Assembly: GCA_017619445.1 (NCBI GenBank)
Contig: JAFZSI010000017.1
Span: 30,916 to 94,915 of the forward strand
Source: Prevotella sp.
GTDB taxonomy: Bacteria > Bacteroidota > Bacteroidia > Bacteroidales > Bacteroidaceae
Direction of reading: 5' to 3'
DNA length: 64,000 nt
The notes under the pieces were generated by a model. That model was not told where the DNA came from. It did no database searches and saw only the letters and a program-made list of their open reading frames with translations. This document shows, one piece after another, positions 1 to 8,783 of the stretch; positions within the stretch are counted from its first letter, which is position 1; each line of letters opens with the position of its first letter. A program made the position numbers and the translations under genes.

Positions 1-1237
1 CGGGAGCCGTCTGCCGCATGTTGCCCTGTTGCCAGGTCGTGCGCTCAAGTTGTTCCTGAAAGCGCATCACACGCAACACATCGTCGCCTTCCACATCGTC
101 AGCCCGCAATTCCACCACCATACCACTATTGCTCCAGGCCGTTCCGCGGTTACTGGGGCTCATGCCGTTGACAACTATCTGTTCCTTGTCGGTGGCGGCA
201 GGAATGACGAAGCCACCTGGGCACATGCAGAACGAATAGACCCCTCGCCCGTCTATCTGAGTAACGAAACTATACTCGGCTGCGGGCAGATATCCGCCTC
301 GACCCTGACGCGAGTGATACTGAATCTGGTCTATCAACTCCGCAGGATGCTCCAGACGCACGCCAACGGCAATTCCTTTGGCTTCCATCTCAATTCTTGC
401 CTCGGCCAGATAGCGATATACATCGCGCGCACTATGTCCCGTGGCAAGAATCACAGGGCCAAGAAACACTTTTTCCTTCACCGACGAATTGTCTCCGCTC
501 GTTGTTTCCACCGCCTCAACACCCGTCACACATTCTTCCGAAGAAGCGCACACAGACGTTGCCAACTGACTGATAATCAGCCGTGTCATCTTGGTTTGGA
601 AATGCACCTCGCCCCCACATCTCAGAATGGTTTCGCGCATGTTCTCAATGACGCGCGGCAACTTGTCAGTTCCGATGTGGGGATGGGCATCTGCAAGGAT
701 ATTTGTCGATGCGCCGTGCTGACAGAACACATTCAGAATCTTCTCCGTAGGCCCGCGCTTCTTGCTTCGCGTGTAGAGCTTGCCGTCGCTATAGGCACCA
801 GCACCGCCCTCGCCGAAACAATAGTTGCTCTCGCCATCTACCTGCTGACTACGCGCAATCTGCGCCAAGTCTTTCTTGCGTTCGCGCACGTTCTTTCCAC
901 GTTCCAACACAATGGGTTTCAACCCCAGTTCGATGAGCCTCAACGCGGCAAACAAACCACCAGGACCTGCACCCACGACAATCACCTGTGGCGCGTCAGA
1001 GACGTCGCCATACGCAACGGGTGTGAATGGTTCGTCGGTGGGTTGCTCATTGATATAGACGCGCACCTTGAGGTTGACAAATATGTTGCGCTGACGGGCA
1101 TCTATGCTCCGCTTCAACACACGAATATGACAAATGTCGCGCACGTTGACGGCTGTCTCGTGCGATACATATTCTTTTAATAGGCTTTCCGTGGCAGCCG
1201 TTCGCGGAGCCACGCGCAACTGTAGTTCTTTTATCAT
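1..1237 (-). CDS. FAD-dependent dehydrogenase (COG2509-like), C-terminus cut off by window edge
   Basis: Reading the minus strand from the ATG at 1237 gives an open frame of 412 codons that runs off the left edge. The protein begins MIKELQLRVAP. A basic N-terminal region of about 80 residues precedes a Rossmann FAD-binding motif VIVVGAGPGG (residues about 85-94), followed by VLERGKNVRERKKD and a GEGGAGAYSDGKLYTR stretch. This order (N-terminal cap, GxGxxG, GEGGAG...SDGKL) is typical of the uncharacterised FAD-dependent dehydrogenases of COG2509, which are annotated as NAD(P)/FAD-dependent oxidoreductases; their substrate is unknown. The downstream minus-strand frame stays open with CPGGFVIPAA and NGMS motifs, also typical of the family. 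A plus-strand frame over 29-1180 is only its antisense shadow. The upstream spacer to the hydrolase gene carries TTTGAAC heptamer repeats, so co-transcription is uncertain. Confidence 0.85.
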   Translation of the reverse strand, partial: MIKELQLRVAPRTAATESLLKEYVSHETAVNVRDICHIRVLKRSIDARQRNIFVNLKVRVYINEQPTDEPFTPVAYGDVSDAPQVIVVGAGPGGLFAALRLIELGLKPIVLERGKNVRERKKDLAQIARSQQVDGESNYCFGEGGAGAYSDGKLYTRSKKRGPTEKILNVFCQHGASTNILADAHPHIGTDKLPRVIENMRETILRCGGEVHFQTKMTRLIISQLATSVCASSEECVTGVEAVETTSGDNSSVKEKVFLGPVILATGHSARDVYRYLAEARIEMEAKGIAVGVRLEHPAELIDQIQYHSRQGRGGYLPAAEYSFVTQIDGRGVYSFCMCPGGFVIPAATDKEQIVVNGMSPSNRGTAWSNSGMVVELRADDVEGDDVLRVMRFQEQLERTTWQQGNMRQTAP

Positions 1238-1242
1238 TGAAT

Positions 1243-1280
1243 TTTGAACTTTGAACTTTGAGCTTTGAACTTTGAACTTT
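1243..1280. repeat. TTTGAAC heptamer array
   Basis: Five tandem, slightly varied copies of a 7-nt unit (TTGAACT, with one TTGAGCT) lie in the 100-bp gap between two minus-strand genes. A T/C-rich tract and AATTGT units follow. The same unit appears at about 18030-18048. Confidence 0.8.
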
Positions 1281-1337
1281 CCTCTCTCCTCACTCCTTTT
1301 TAATTGTAAATTGTCAATTGTCAAATTGTAAATAAAT

Positions 1338-2582
1338 TTACTCCTTCAAGTGTTTACTAAAGAATTCCAGAATCATCTGCTGGTTCTTGAGGTTGCACTC
1401 GTGGGGCTGTTCCAGCGTATGGGTTTCCAAACGGTCGTCCGCATGTTGGCTCTGCCACACGCTGTGCATGGTGTTGAAAGCCGCCTCCACGCCCTCCAAG
1501 GGGAACAGCTTGTCGTTGGTGCCCGCCACAAAGAGCATGGCCTTCGGACAAGCCATAGAGGCGATGTGCGGATAATCCAAGTACTGGCGCAAGGCGGGAA
1601 TGCTGTTGGCAAAACCGCCGTTCTCCTTACGCCCGTAGCGGTTGGAGAGTTGGGCAAACGTGCTCCCCATCCAGCAGATGCACGCGCCGGCCTTCACACG
1701 GTCGCTCAGCGCGGCAAGCATCCAAGCACGGTAACCGCCCATCGAGCATCCGGCGCACCCAATGCGCGCCGCGTCAACCTCGGGCAACGTGGCAAGGAAG
1801 TCGGTGGCGGCCATATCGTCGTAGGTCATAAAGGCACTCAGGTCGCGCCCCAACATCATCATGTTACCCGCAATGATGTCGTACTTACTGCGGTCAACGC
1901 CCTCCTTGCGGCCACGTTCACCCCACAGAGGTGCGTCGGTGGAAAACACCACGTATCCATGCCGGGCCAGGAAGTCGCCCAGGTACTGCCCCTCGTAAAG
2001 CGTCTGTACCCACCCGTCGGCATCTGCCACCACAGCACTATCTACGGCAAACGGACGAATCATCTTTTCCTTGCCGATACTCAGGTGTGCCCCGTGGTCG
2101 TGCAACAGGTTGACGGCAGGAAAGGGGCCATTGCCGTCGGGTATCAGCACGTATGCCTTCACCCGATACCATCGACTGAGCGCAAACTCAATCTTCCGCG
2201 CACGGTAACCCTCGCGTTGCTCCTCGCCAATCACCCGCACATCATAACTTGCGGCGCGTGGCGGAGCCTCCATCATGCACTCAAGAACCTTCGCACGGGC
2301 TTTTTGCCGCCACTCGTCGAAGTTGTCAGTCGCGCAGTTGCCCCAAGCCAACGGGTAAGTGAGGCTTGCCTGGATACTGTCCACATAGACCGGAATCTCG
2401 TGCCAGTATTCGTGCCCCCACTCCGAGGATTTATCTGATGAAGGGGTTTTCTTAATCTGTTGAAGGGGATTTCCAAATCCCCGCCCGTCCTGTTCCTGCG
2501 CATGGGCGCTGGGCACGACTACAAACAGCAAATGCAACAGAAGCGCGGCATGAGCGAAGCGAAAAATGGTGTTTCTTAACAT
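1338..2582 (-). CDS. Secreted alpha/beta hydrolase (dienelactone hydrolase / acetyl-xylan-esterase-like)
   Basis: A 414-residue protein with a cleavable signal peptide (hydrophobic residues 8-25 ending SAHA-Q). The C-terminal two thirds show an alpha/beta-hydrolase fold: a nucleophile elbow GCSMGG with Ser280, an Asp in VAGTNDKLFPLEG (about residue 353) and a His in EQPHECN (about residue 392), giving a plausible Ser-Asp-His triad. A stretch around residues 155-165 (AVNLLHDHGAH) fits the oxyanion-side loop of the large prokaryotic Abhydrolase_7 type. Homologues are annotated as dienelactone hydrolase family proteins or acetyl esterases and are often near polysaccharide genes; the substrate cannot be told here. 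A TATTTTTG box at 2603-2610 (minus) lies about 20 nt upstream of the ATG. Export to periplasm or surface is inferred from the signal peptide. Confidence 0.85.
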   Translation of the reverse strand: MLRNTIFRFAHAALLLHLLFVVVPSAHAQEQDGRGFGNPLQQIKKTPSSDKSSEWGHEYWHEIPVYVDSIQASLTYPLAWGNCATDNFDEWRQKARAKVLECMMEAPPRAASYDVRVIGEEQREGYRARKIEFALSRWYRVKAYVLIPDGNGPFPAVNLLHDHGAHLSIGKEKMIRPFAVDSAVVADADGWVQTLYEGQYLGDFLARHGYVVFSTDAPLWGERGRKEGVDRSKYDIIAGNMMMLGRDLSAFMTYDDMAATDFLATLPEVDAARIGCAGCSMGGYRAWMLAALSDRVKAGACICWMGSTFAQLSNRYGRKENGGFANSIPALRQYLDYPHIASMACPKAMLFVAGTNDKLFPLEGVEAAFNTMHSVWQSQHADDRLETHTLEQPHECNLKNQQMILEFFSKHLKE

Positions 2583-2602
2583 GGCCTTGGCATTTTATGC
2601 TG

Positions 2603-2610
2603 CAAAAATA
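2603..2610 (-). promoter_or_regulatory. -7 box (TATTTTTG) of the hydrolase gene
   Basis: TATTTTTG on the minus strand, 20 nt before the ATG at 2582, matches the Bacteroidetes TAnnTTTG consensus. No clear TTTG is found about 20 nt further upstream. Confidence 0.5.
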
Positions 2611-2650
2611 AAAAAAATTATCGACATAACCGCTTCGATTCCTACAAAAT

Positions 2651-2857
2651 GTTTTTCTAGAAAATCTGAACGCAGAACTATGAGTTGTTTTCGTAAAGCG
2701 GCACTTTATTCTCGTAAAGTGGCACTTTGTTTCCGTAAAGTGGCACTTTGTTTCCGTAAAGTGGCACTTTATTCTCGTAAAGCATTACTTTGTTTTCGTA
2801 AAGCGATGAGTTATGTTCACAAAGCAATGGTTTACTTCCAAATTCTCTAGAAAATTT
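2651..2857. repeat. Array of seven 21-bp units bracketed by two CTAG-centred palindromes
   Basis: The 510-bp gap between the hydrolase gene and thrA holds no credible gene. A degenerate palindrome (TTTTCTAGAAAATCT, CTAG at 2657-2660) opens the repeat and a better copy, AAATTCTCTAGAAAATTT, closes it at 2840-2857. Between them, about 2690-2836, seven head-to-tail units of 21 nt begin with CGTAAAG. The four best (for example GTAAAGTGGCACTTTGTTTC) contain the small palindrome AAAGTGGCACTTT; later units drift (GTAAAGCGATGAGTTATG). Neither the units nor the intervals are constant, so this is not a CRISPR. Palindrome and unit recur in at least seven other gaps of the window. Confidence 0.85.
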
Positions 2858-2997
2858 GAATGTAAAGCAATGAGTTGTTTTCAGAATGCAATGCTATATA
2901 CTTATAAAGCATAGAAATAAGAGTCTGTTTATCCCGTGTTCTATGGTGTTTTCAACGTGTTTTCTGTCTGGTGAGCGCAAAAAAGGTTGGAAAATAT

Positions 2998-3028
2998 TTT
3001 GCCATGCGGCGATTTTGCTTTACCTTTG
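2998..3028 (+). promoter_or_regulatory. Promoter of the threonine operon
   Basis: TTTG at 2998-3001 and TACCTTTG at 3021-3028, separated by 19 nt, match the Bacteroidetes housekeeping promoter. The predicted transcript start is near 3035, giving a leader of about 58 nt with a short CCCCG/CGGGG hairpin (3047-3063). No threonine-rich leader peptide is visible, so classic attenuation is not supported. Confidence 0.8.
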
Positions 3029-3092
3029 CAAGCCGAATGGGTTATGCCCCGGTTGTTTCGGGGTTCCAGACGACATTAAATAATCATTAGCA

Positions 3093-5549
3093 ATGAAAGT
3101 ATTAAAATTTGGCGGAACGTCCGTAGGTTCCGTAAGCAGTATTCGCTGCTTGAAACGTATTGTAGAGACAGAGGCTCGGACGCAACCTGTCGTAGTAGTG
3201 GTCAGCGCATTGGACGGCATCACCGACAAGTTGATTGAAACCTCTGAGATTGCCCTGAAGGGCGACGAGCGATGGCGCGATGAGTTTGACGCAATGGTGG
3301 CGCGCCATCACCAGATGATAGACACCATCATCACCGACCCCAAAAAACGTGAGCACTTGTTCAACACCGTAGATCAGCTCTTCGAACAGCTGAAGAGCAT
3401 CTACTATGGCGTTTTCCTGATTCATGACCTGAGCGGGAAGACGATGGACGCTATTGAGAGCTATGGCGAGCGCCTGAGCTCGCACATCGTGGCGGCCTTG
3501 GTGAAGAACGGCAAGCGCATGAACGCGCGCGACTTCATCCGCACGGAGAAGAAGAACGGCAAGCACGCGCTCGACACCGACCTGACGGTACAACTGGTGC
3601 GCGAGGCGTTCGGAGAACTGTTCAACAACCCTGCCACTCAGAAGACCGTGGCCGTTGTGCCGGGTTTCATTTCAAGAGACCGCGACACCATGGAGACCAC
3701 CAACCTTGGAAGGGGCGGAAGCGACTACACAGCTGCCATCATTGCCGCCGCGCTCGACGCTGAGGTGCTGGAGATTTGGACCGATGTGGACGGATTTATG
3801 ACTGCCGACCCGAAGGTCATCAAGAGTGCCTACACCATCAACGAGCTGAGCTATGTGGAGGCCATGGAGCTGTGCAACTTTGGCGCAAAGGTGATTTACC
3901 CGCCTACCATCTATCCCGTTTGCATCAAGAATATTCCCATAAAGGTGAAGAACACCTTCAACCCTGAACACCCGGGCACGCTCATTAAGGAAAAGATTGA
4001 CGACGACATGAAGCCCATCAAGGGTATTTCGAGCATCAAGGGCACCACACTCATCACCGTGACGGGCCTTTCGATGGTGGGTGTGATTGGCGTGAACCGC
4101 CGCATCTTCACCACCCTGGCCGACCGCGGCATTTCGGTGTTCATGGTGAGCCAGGCATCGTCAGAGAACTCCACCTCTATCGGTGTGCGCGACGAAGACG
4201 CCGCTGCTGCCGTGGAAGTGCTTAACAAGGAGTTTGCCAAGGAGATTGAGACGGGTGCCATGTTCCCCATGCAGGCTGAGAGCGGCCTTGCCACCATCGC
4301 CATCGTGGGTGAGAACATGAAACACACGCCGGGCATTGCCGGAAAGTTGTTCGGAACCCTGGGACGCTCGGGAATCTCGGTGATTGCCTGCGCACAGGGT
4401 GCTTCAGAGACAAATATTTCGTTCGTGGTTGACGGGCGTTTCCTGCGCAAGTCGCTCAACGTGCTGCACGACTCGTTCTTCCTGTCAGAATACAAGGTGC
4501 TGAACCTTTTCATCTGCGGCATTGGTACCGTGGGCGGCATGTTGCTTGAGCAGATTCGCACCCAGCAGAAATTCCTCATGCAGTCGAGACGTTTGAAACT
4601 GAATGTTGTGGGCATCAGCGATGTCTATAACTTCATTCTCGACCGCGACGGCATTGACCTCGACAACTACGAGAAGATTCTCCGTGCGGGTGAACCGGCC
4701 AATACAGAGAAGATGCGCGACGAGATTGTGAAGATGAACATCTTCAACTCGGTGTTCGTAGATTGTACTGCCAGCCGTCAGATTGCCGGGCTTTATCAGA
4801 CTTTCCTTGAGCACAACATATCGGTGGTGGCTGCCAACAAGATTGCCGCCTCAAGCGACTACGACAGTTACCTGAAGCTGAAACAAACGGCCCGCGACCG
4901 AGGCGTTTGGTTCCGTTATGAGACCAACGTGGGCGCAGGACTGCCTATTATCGGCACCATCAACGACCTTTGCAACTCGGGCGACAAGATTCTGAAGATT
5001 GAGGCCATTCTTTCAGGTACGCTTAACTTCATTTTCAATGAGATAGCTGCCGACGTGCCCTTCTCAGAGACCGTGCGCAGAGCCAAGGAACAACGCTACT
5101 CGGAGCCCGACCCGCGCATCGACCTCAGCGGCACCGACGTTATCCGCAAGCTGGTTATTCTTACCCGCGAGGCTGGTTACAAGGTGGAGCAGGAAGACGT
5201 GGAGAAGCATCTTTTTGTGCCCGACAGCTACTTCGAGGGAAGTCTTGACGACTTCTGGGCTAAGTTGCCCGAGCTTGACGCTGACTTCGAGGCCCGCCGA
5301 AAAGTCTTAGAGGCCGAGGGAAAGCGTTGGCGCTTTGTGGCCACGATGGAGAACGGCAAGACAAATGTCGCTTTGAAGGAAGTGCCTTCCGACCATCCGT
5401 TCTTCCCGTTAGAAGGTTCCAACAACATTGTGCTGCTCACCACGGAGCGCTACAAGGAATATCCCATGCTGATTCAAGGTTATGGCGCAGGTGCTGCCGT
5501 CACCGCCGCTGGTGTGTTTGCCAATATCATGTCCATCGCCAACATCTAA
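3093..5549 (+). CDS. thrA: Bifunctional aspartokinase / homoserine dehydrogenase I
   Basis: An 818-residue fusion enzyme catalysing the first (aspartate to aspartyl phosphate) and third (aspartate semialdehyde to homoserine) steps of threonine and methionine synthesis. The kinase starts with KFGGTSVGS (residues 4-12) and has NLGRGGSDYTA and WTDVDGFMTADP. Two ACT regulatory repeats follow (GLSMVGVIGVNRRIF; ATIAIVGENMKHTPGIAGKLFGTLG). The dehydrogenase begins about residue 470 with the dinucleotide motif GIGTVGG and contains AANKIAAS and SGTLNFIFNE. The length matches the E. coli ThrA type. It is the first gene of an operon with apgM (30-nt gap) and thrC, and has its own canonical promoter. End-product control by threonine through the ACT domains is expected from the family; which effector acts here is not shown. 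Confidence 0.97.
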   Translation: MKVLKFGGTSVGSVSSIRCLKRIVETEARTQPVVVVVSALDGITDKLIETSEIALKGDERWRDEFDAMVARHHQMIDTIITDPKKREHLFNTVDQLFEQLKSIYYGVFLIHDLSGKTMDAIESYGERLSSHIVAALVKNGKRMNARDFIRTEKKNGKHALDTDLTVQLVREAFGELFNNPATQKTVAVVPGFISRDRDTMETTNLGRGGSDYTAAIIAAALDAEVLEIWTDVDGFMTADPKVIKSAYTINELSYVEAMELCNFGAKVIYPPTIYPVCIKNIPIKVKNTFNPEHPGTLIKEKIDDDMKPIKGISSIKGTTLITVTGLSMVGVIGVNRRIFTTLADRGISVFMVSQASSENSTSIGVRDEDAAAAVEVLNKEFAKEIETGAMFPMQAESGLATIAIVGENMKHTPGIAGKLFGTLGRSGISVIACAQGASETNISFVVDGRFLRKSLNVLHDSFFLSEYKVLNLFICGIGTVGGMLLEQIRTQQKFLMQSRRLKLNVVGISDVYNFILDRDGIDLDNYEKILRAGEPANTEKMRDEIVKMNIFNSVFVDCTASRQIAGLYQTFLEHNISVVAANKIAASSDYDSYLKLKQTARDRGVWFRYETNVGAGLPIIGTINDLCNSGDKILKIEAILSGTLNFIFNEIAADVPFSETVRRAKEQRYSEPDPRIDLSGTDVIRKLVILTREAGYKVEQEDVEKHLFVPDSYFEGSLDDFWAKLPELDADFEARRKVLEAEGKRWRFVATMENGKTNVALKEVPSDHPFFPLEGSNNIVLLTTERYKEYPMLIQGYGAGAAVTAAGVFANIMSIANI

Positions 5550-5579
5550 AAGATGGAAGCCGGTTAACACTGATTTGGT

Positions 5580-6839
5580 ATGAAACATATCATTATTCTT
5601 GGCGACGGTATGGCCGACCTGCCCGTTGAAAGACTGGGCGGGAAAACGCTGTTGCAATATGCCGACAAACCGATGATGGACATGCTGGCGCGCAAAGGGC
5701 GCACCGGCAGGCTCATCACCGTGCCCGAAGGTTTTCCTCCTGGCTCTGAGGTAGCAAACACCGCCATATTGGGTTATGACCTGAACAAGGTGTATGAAGG
5801 CCGCGGACCATTAGAGGCCGCAAGCATCGGCTACGAAATGGCTGACGACGATATGGCTATCCGATGCAACATCATCACCCTCGAAAACGGAAAAATCATC
5901 ACCCACAACGGCGGTAACCTGGAAACCAAAGACGGCGACGTGCTCATACGTTACCTGAACGAACACTTGGCAAAGCCTGTGAACGAGCAACTTGGCATCG
6001 AACGAGTGAAATTCATCACGGGCATTCAATACCGTCATTTGTTAGTTATCAAGGGCGGCTCGAAATATATTGAGTGCGCCCCACCCCACGACCATCCTAA
6101 CGAGCCTTGGCGACAGTTGTTGGTGAAGGCGGAGGAGAATGCACCCGTGGAGGAAGGGCGTATGACGGCACAAGAGACCGCTGACCTGATTAACGAACTC
6201 ATCCTGCGCTCCCAACAACTGCTGGCCGAACACCCGTTCAACAAGGCAAGAGCTGCACGCGGAGAGCGTCAGGCAAACAGCATCTGGCCGTGGAGCGGCG
6301 GCTACCGTCCGTCGATGGAGACACTCATGGAGCAATTCCCGCAAATCAAGTCGGGCACGGTGATTTCGGCTGTCGATTTGATTCGAGGCATCGGTCACTA
6401 CGCAGGTTTGAATATTGTGGAGGTTGAAGGTGCCACCGGACTTGCAGATACCAACTACGAAGGCAAGGCCGAGGCTGCCATCAAAGCCCTGCGTGAGGGT
6501 GACTTCGTGTTTGTGCATGTGGAAGCCAGCGACGAGGCTGGTCACGACGGTGATCTGGAACTGAAACTGAAAACCATCGAGTATCTCGACCAGCGGCTCA
6601 TTCGTCCCATCTACGAAGCGGTTCTGACTTGGGACGAACCCGTTTGCATCGCCATTCTTCCCGACCATCTGACGCCCGTTGAGAAGCGCATCCACGTGGG
6701 CGAGCCGGTGCCTTTCATCATCTGGCACCGCGACATTGAGCCTGACAACGTGCAGCGCTACGACGAGGTGGCTTGCGTCAACGGAAGCTACGGCATGTTG
6801 CGCCTGCGCGAATTCATGGAAGAACTGATGAAATATTAA
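5580..6839 (+). CDS. apgM: ApgM-type phosphoglycerate mutase homologue, candidate homoserine kinase substitute
   Basis: A 419-residue alkaline-phosphatase-superfamily protein of the archaeal cofactor-independent phosphoglycerate mutase family. Metal-site motifs are visible: ILGDGMADLP at the N-terminus with the phosphorylatable Thr/Ser region GSEVANTAILGYD, HVEASDEAGHDGD near residue 320, and ILPDHLTP with the metal-binding Asp-His. It sits between thrA and thrC with 30-nt and 12-nt spacers, and no GHMP-type thrB is present. In Bacteroidetes and some other phyla this gene replaces thrB in the thr operon, and comparative genomics has proposed it as a functional analogue of homoserine kinase. 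The family call is secure; the kinase role is inference from context. Confidence 0.9.
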   Translation: MKHIIILGDGMADLPVERLGGKTLLQYADKPMMDMLARKGRTGRLITVPEGFPPGSEVANTAILGYDLNKVYEGRGPLEAASIGYEMADDDMAIRCNIITLENGKIITHNGGNLETKDGDVLIRYLNEHLAKPVNEQLGIERVKFITGIQYRHLLVIKGGSKYIECAPPHDHPNEPWRQLLVKAEENAPVEEGRMTAQETADLINELILRSQQLLAEHPFNKARAARGERQANSIWPWSGGYRPSMETLMEQFPQIKSGTVISAVDLIRGIGHYAGLNIVEVEGATGLADTNYEGKAEAAIKALREGDFVFVHVEASDEAGHDGDLELKLKTIEYLDQRLIRPIYEAVLTWDEPVCIAILPDHLTPVEKRIHVGEPVPFIIWHRDIEPDNVQRYDEVACVNGSYGMLRLREFMEELMKY

Positions 6840-6851
6840 AAACATCCGAAT

Positions 6852-8168
6852 ATGCAATACTACAGCACCAACAAACAGGCCCCGATGGCCGACCTGCATA
6901 AGGCAGTAGTGAAAGGACTGGCCGAGGACCGCGGCCTCTATATGCCTGAAACCATCCACAAACTGCCCAAAGAGTTTTTCGACAACATTCAGGACATGTC
7001 GTTCCAGGACATTGCCTACAATGTGGCCAGCGCCTTCTTTGGCGAGGACGTTGATTTGGACGCATTGCAGGAGATTGTCTATGACACCCTGCGCTTCGAC
7101 TGCCCCGTGAAGAAAGTCACCGACAACATCTACGCCCTGGAACTCTTCCATGGTCCCACGCTCGCCTTCAAGGACGTGGGCGCACGTTTCATGGCACGAC
7201 TGCTGCAATACTTCATCAACATGGACGGCGAGCAACAGGTAAACGTGCTCGTGGCTACCAGCGGCGACACCGGCTCGGCAGTGGCCAACGGATTCCTCGG
7301 TGTGGAGGGCATTCACGTCTATGTGCTCTACCCCAAAGGCAAGGTGAGCCCCATTCAGGAATGCCAGTTCACAACGCTTGGAAAAAACATCACCGCCATC
7401 GAGGTTGATGGCGTGTTCGACGATTGCCAGGCTTTGGTGAAGGCAGCTTTCATGGACGAGGAACTCAACAAGCACATGAAACTCACCTCCGCCAACTCTA
7501 TCAACGTGGCACGTTTCCTTCCGCAGGCATTCTATTACTTCAATGCCTACGCAAGGATGAAAGAAATTGTAAATTGCAAAGAGTCAGATTGCAAATCCTT
7601 GGTGATGTGCGTGCCCAGCGGCAACTTCGGGAACATCTGCTCTGCCCTCTTCGGTCATGCCATGGGACTGCCCATCAAACGCTTCATCGCCGCCAACAAC
7701 GCCAACGACGTTTTCTACAACTTCCTGAAGACAGGTGAGTACAATCCCAAGCCCTCGGTACAGACACTCGCCAATGCAATGGACGTGGGCGACCCCAGTA
7801 ACTTCGCACGCATCTACGACCTTTACGGAGGCTCTCACGAGCGCATCAGCGACCTCATCAGTGGCGCCACCTATACAGACGACATGATTCGCGAGACCAT
7901 GCGCCAATGCTACGCTGAGACAGGTTATCTGCTCGACCCGCACGGCGCCTGCGGCTATCGCGCCCTGAAGGAACAACTTGCAGACGACGAGATTGGTGTG
8001 TTCTGCGAGACCGCCCACCCCGCCAAATTCAAGGAGAAAGTTGACGAAATCCTCGGCATAGACACCCCCATCCCCGACCGCTTAGCAGCATTTATGCAGG
8101 GCGAGAAGCAAAGCGTGCCAATGACCAAAGACTTTGCCGACTTCAAAGCCTATTTGATGAAACAATAA
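6852..8168 (+). CDS. thrC: Threonine synthase
   Basis: A 438-residue PLP enzyme converting O-phosphohomoserine to threonine. The N-terminus (YYSTNKQAP, GLAEDRGLYMPE) is typical of the short bacterial ThrC class. The PLP lysine lies in HGPTLAFKDVGARF (about residue 106), followed by LVATSGDTGSAVANGF and the PLP-phosphate loop region CVPSGNFGNICSALF. The gene ends the thr operon, 12 nt after the apgM homologue, and a strong hairpin at 8206-8243 separates it from the convergent pyrI. No frameshift or missing motif is seen. Confidence 0.97.
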   Translation: MQYYSTNKQAPMADLHKAVVKGLAEDRGLYMPETIHKLPKEFFDNIQDMSFQDIAYNVASAFFGEDVDLDALQEIVYDTLRFDCPVKKVTDNIYALELFHGPTLAFKDVGARFMARLLQYFINMDGEQQVNVLVATSGDTGSAVANGFLGVEGIHVYVLYPKGKVSPIQECQFTTLGKNITAIEVDGVFDDCQALVKAAFMDEELNKHMKLTSANSINVARFLPQAFYYFNAYARMKEIVNCKESDCKSLVMCVPSGNFGNICSALFGHAMGLPIKRFIAANNANDVFYNFLKTGEYNPKPSVQTLANAMDVGDPSNFARIYDLYGGSHERISDLISGATYTDDMIRETMRQCYAETGYLLDPHGACGYRALKEQLADDEIGVFCETAHPAKFKEKVDEILGIDTPIPDRLAAFMQGEKQSVPMTKDFADFKAYLMKQ

Positions 8169-8205
8169 AGAAGAAAAAACGTCAAGGATTATTTGACAAG
8201 ATACG

Positions 8206-8243
8206 ACAAAGGCCACCCTGCATCTACGCAAAGTGGCCTTTGT
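8206..8243. terminator. Bidirectional terminator between thrC and pyrI
   Basis: Perfect 11-bp inverted repeat ACAAAGGCCAC (8206-8216) / GTGGCCTTTGT (8233-8243) in the 103-bp gap of convergent genes, followed by TCTTATT on the plus strand. Confidence 0.85.
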
Positions 8244-8271
8244 TCTTATTCCAAAACCGAATGGACAAGCA

Positions 8272-8730
8272 CTACACCAATTCCACCTTGTTGATGGCCT
8301 GTTCCATCTCGCAATAATGGCATTTGAGGATACCCTGTTCCTTATCGACAATATTGAAGACCGTGTTCATGGGTTCATTGTTGGTGATGCACTTGGGATT
8401 GTTGCATTTCACAATACCGACCAGTTTGTCGGGTGTCTCAACGGTTTTCTTCTCCACCACCTCATAGTCGTGGATGATGTTGAGCACCACCTTGGGCGCA
8501 ACAACAGAAAGGCGCGAGATTTCATCGTCAGTGAAGAATTTGTCCTCCACCTTAATGATGCCCTTCATGCCCACCTTGTTCGAGTAGAGGTTATAACCGA
8601 TAGTGACATGGGTTTTCATCTTGTCGATGTTCAACAGATTGACCACCTGAAATGTTTTCTCGGTGGGTATGTGGTCGATTACGGTGCCGTTCTGAATGGC
8701 GGCCACGAGCATTTCTTTCTTTGACAACAT
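8272..8730 (-). CDS. pyrI: Aspartate carbamoyltransferase regulatory chain
   Basis: A 152-residue protein with the PyrI fold: an N-terminal allosteric domain ([23 protein letters not shown]) and a C-terminal zinc domain with CNNPKCITN and CHYCE, giving the four cysteines that bind zinc and contact the catalytic chain. PyrI carries nucleotide feedback onto PyrB in de novo pyrimidine synthesis. It lies 53 nt after pyrB on the same strand; the spacer is an ACAATTT repeat tract. Length and motifs match E. coli PyrI. Confidence 0.96.
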   Translation of the reverse strand: MLSKKEMLVAAIQNGTVIDHIPTEKTFQVVNLLNIDKMKTHVTIGYNLYSNKVGMKGIIKVEDKFFTDDEISRLSVVAPKVVLNIIHDYEVVEKKTVETPDKLVGIVKCNNPKCITNNEPMNTVFNIVDKEQGILKCHYCEMEQAINKVELV

Positions 8731-8734
8731 CTTT

Positions 8735-8770
8735 ATAATTTACAATTTGACAATTTACAATTTACAATTT
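8735..8770. repeat. ACAATTT heptamer tract
   Basis: Tandem 7-nt units (ACAATTT / ACAATTTG) fill the pyrB-pyrI spacer. Similar tracts occur near 11950-11980, 15603-15630, 17925-17990, 22247-22275, 24190-24205 and 43660-43690, always between genes. Confidence 0.75.
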
Positions 8771-8783
8771 CTCATTTTTCATT

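Noticed and set aside
29-1180. 383-codon open frame on the plus strand
   Set aside because: It is antisense to the FAD-dependent dehydrogenase; the minus-strand translation has the GxGxxG and GEGGAG motifs, while the plus-strand product is His/Arg-rich and resembles nothing.
2690-2836. CRISPR array
   Set aside because: Units of 21 nt are contiguous without spacers and drift in sequence; no cas genes are nearby.
3029-3092. Threonine attenuator upstream of thrA
   Set aside because: No leader ORF with Thr/Ile codons, and the 5-bp hairpin is too weak and not followed by T residues.
6042-7475. 477-codon open frame on the minus strand
   Set aside because: Antisense shadow of the apgM homologue and thrC, both of which have clear family motifs and are in an operon.
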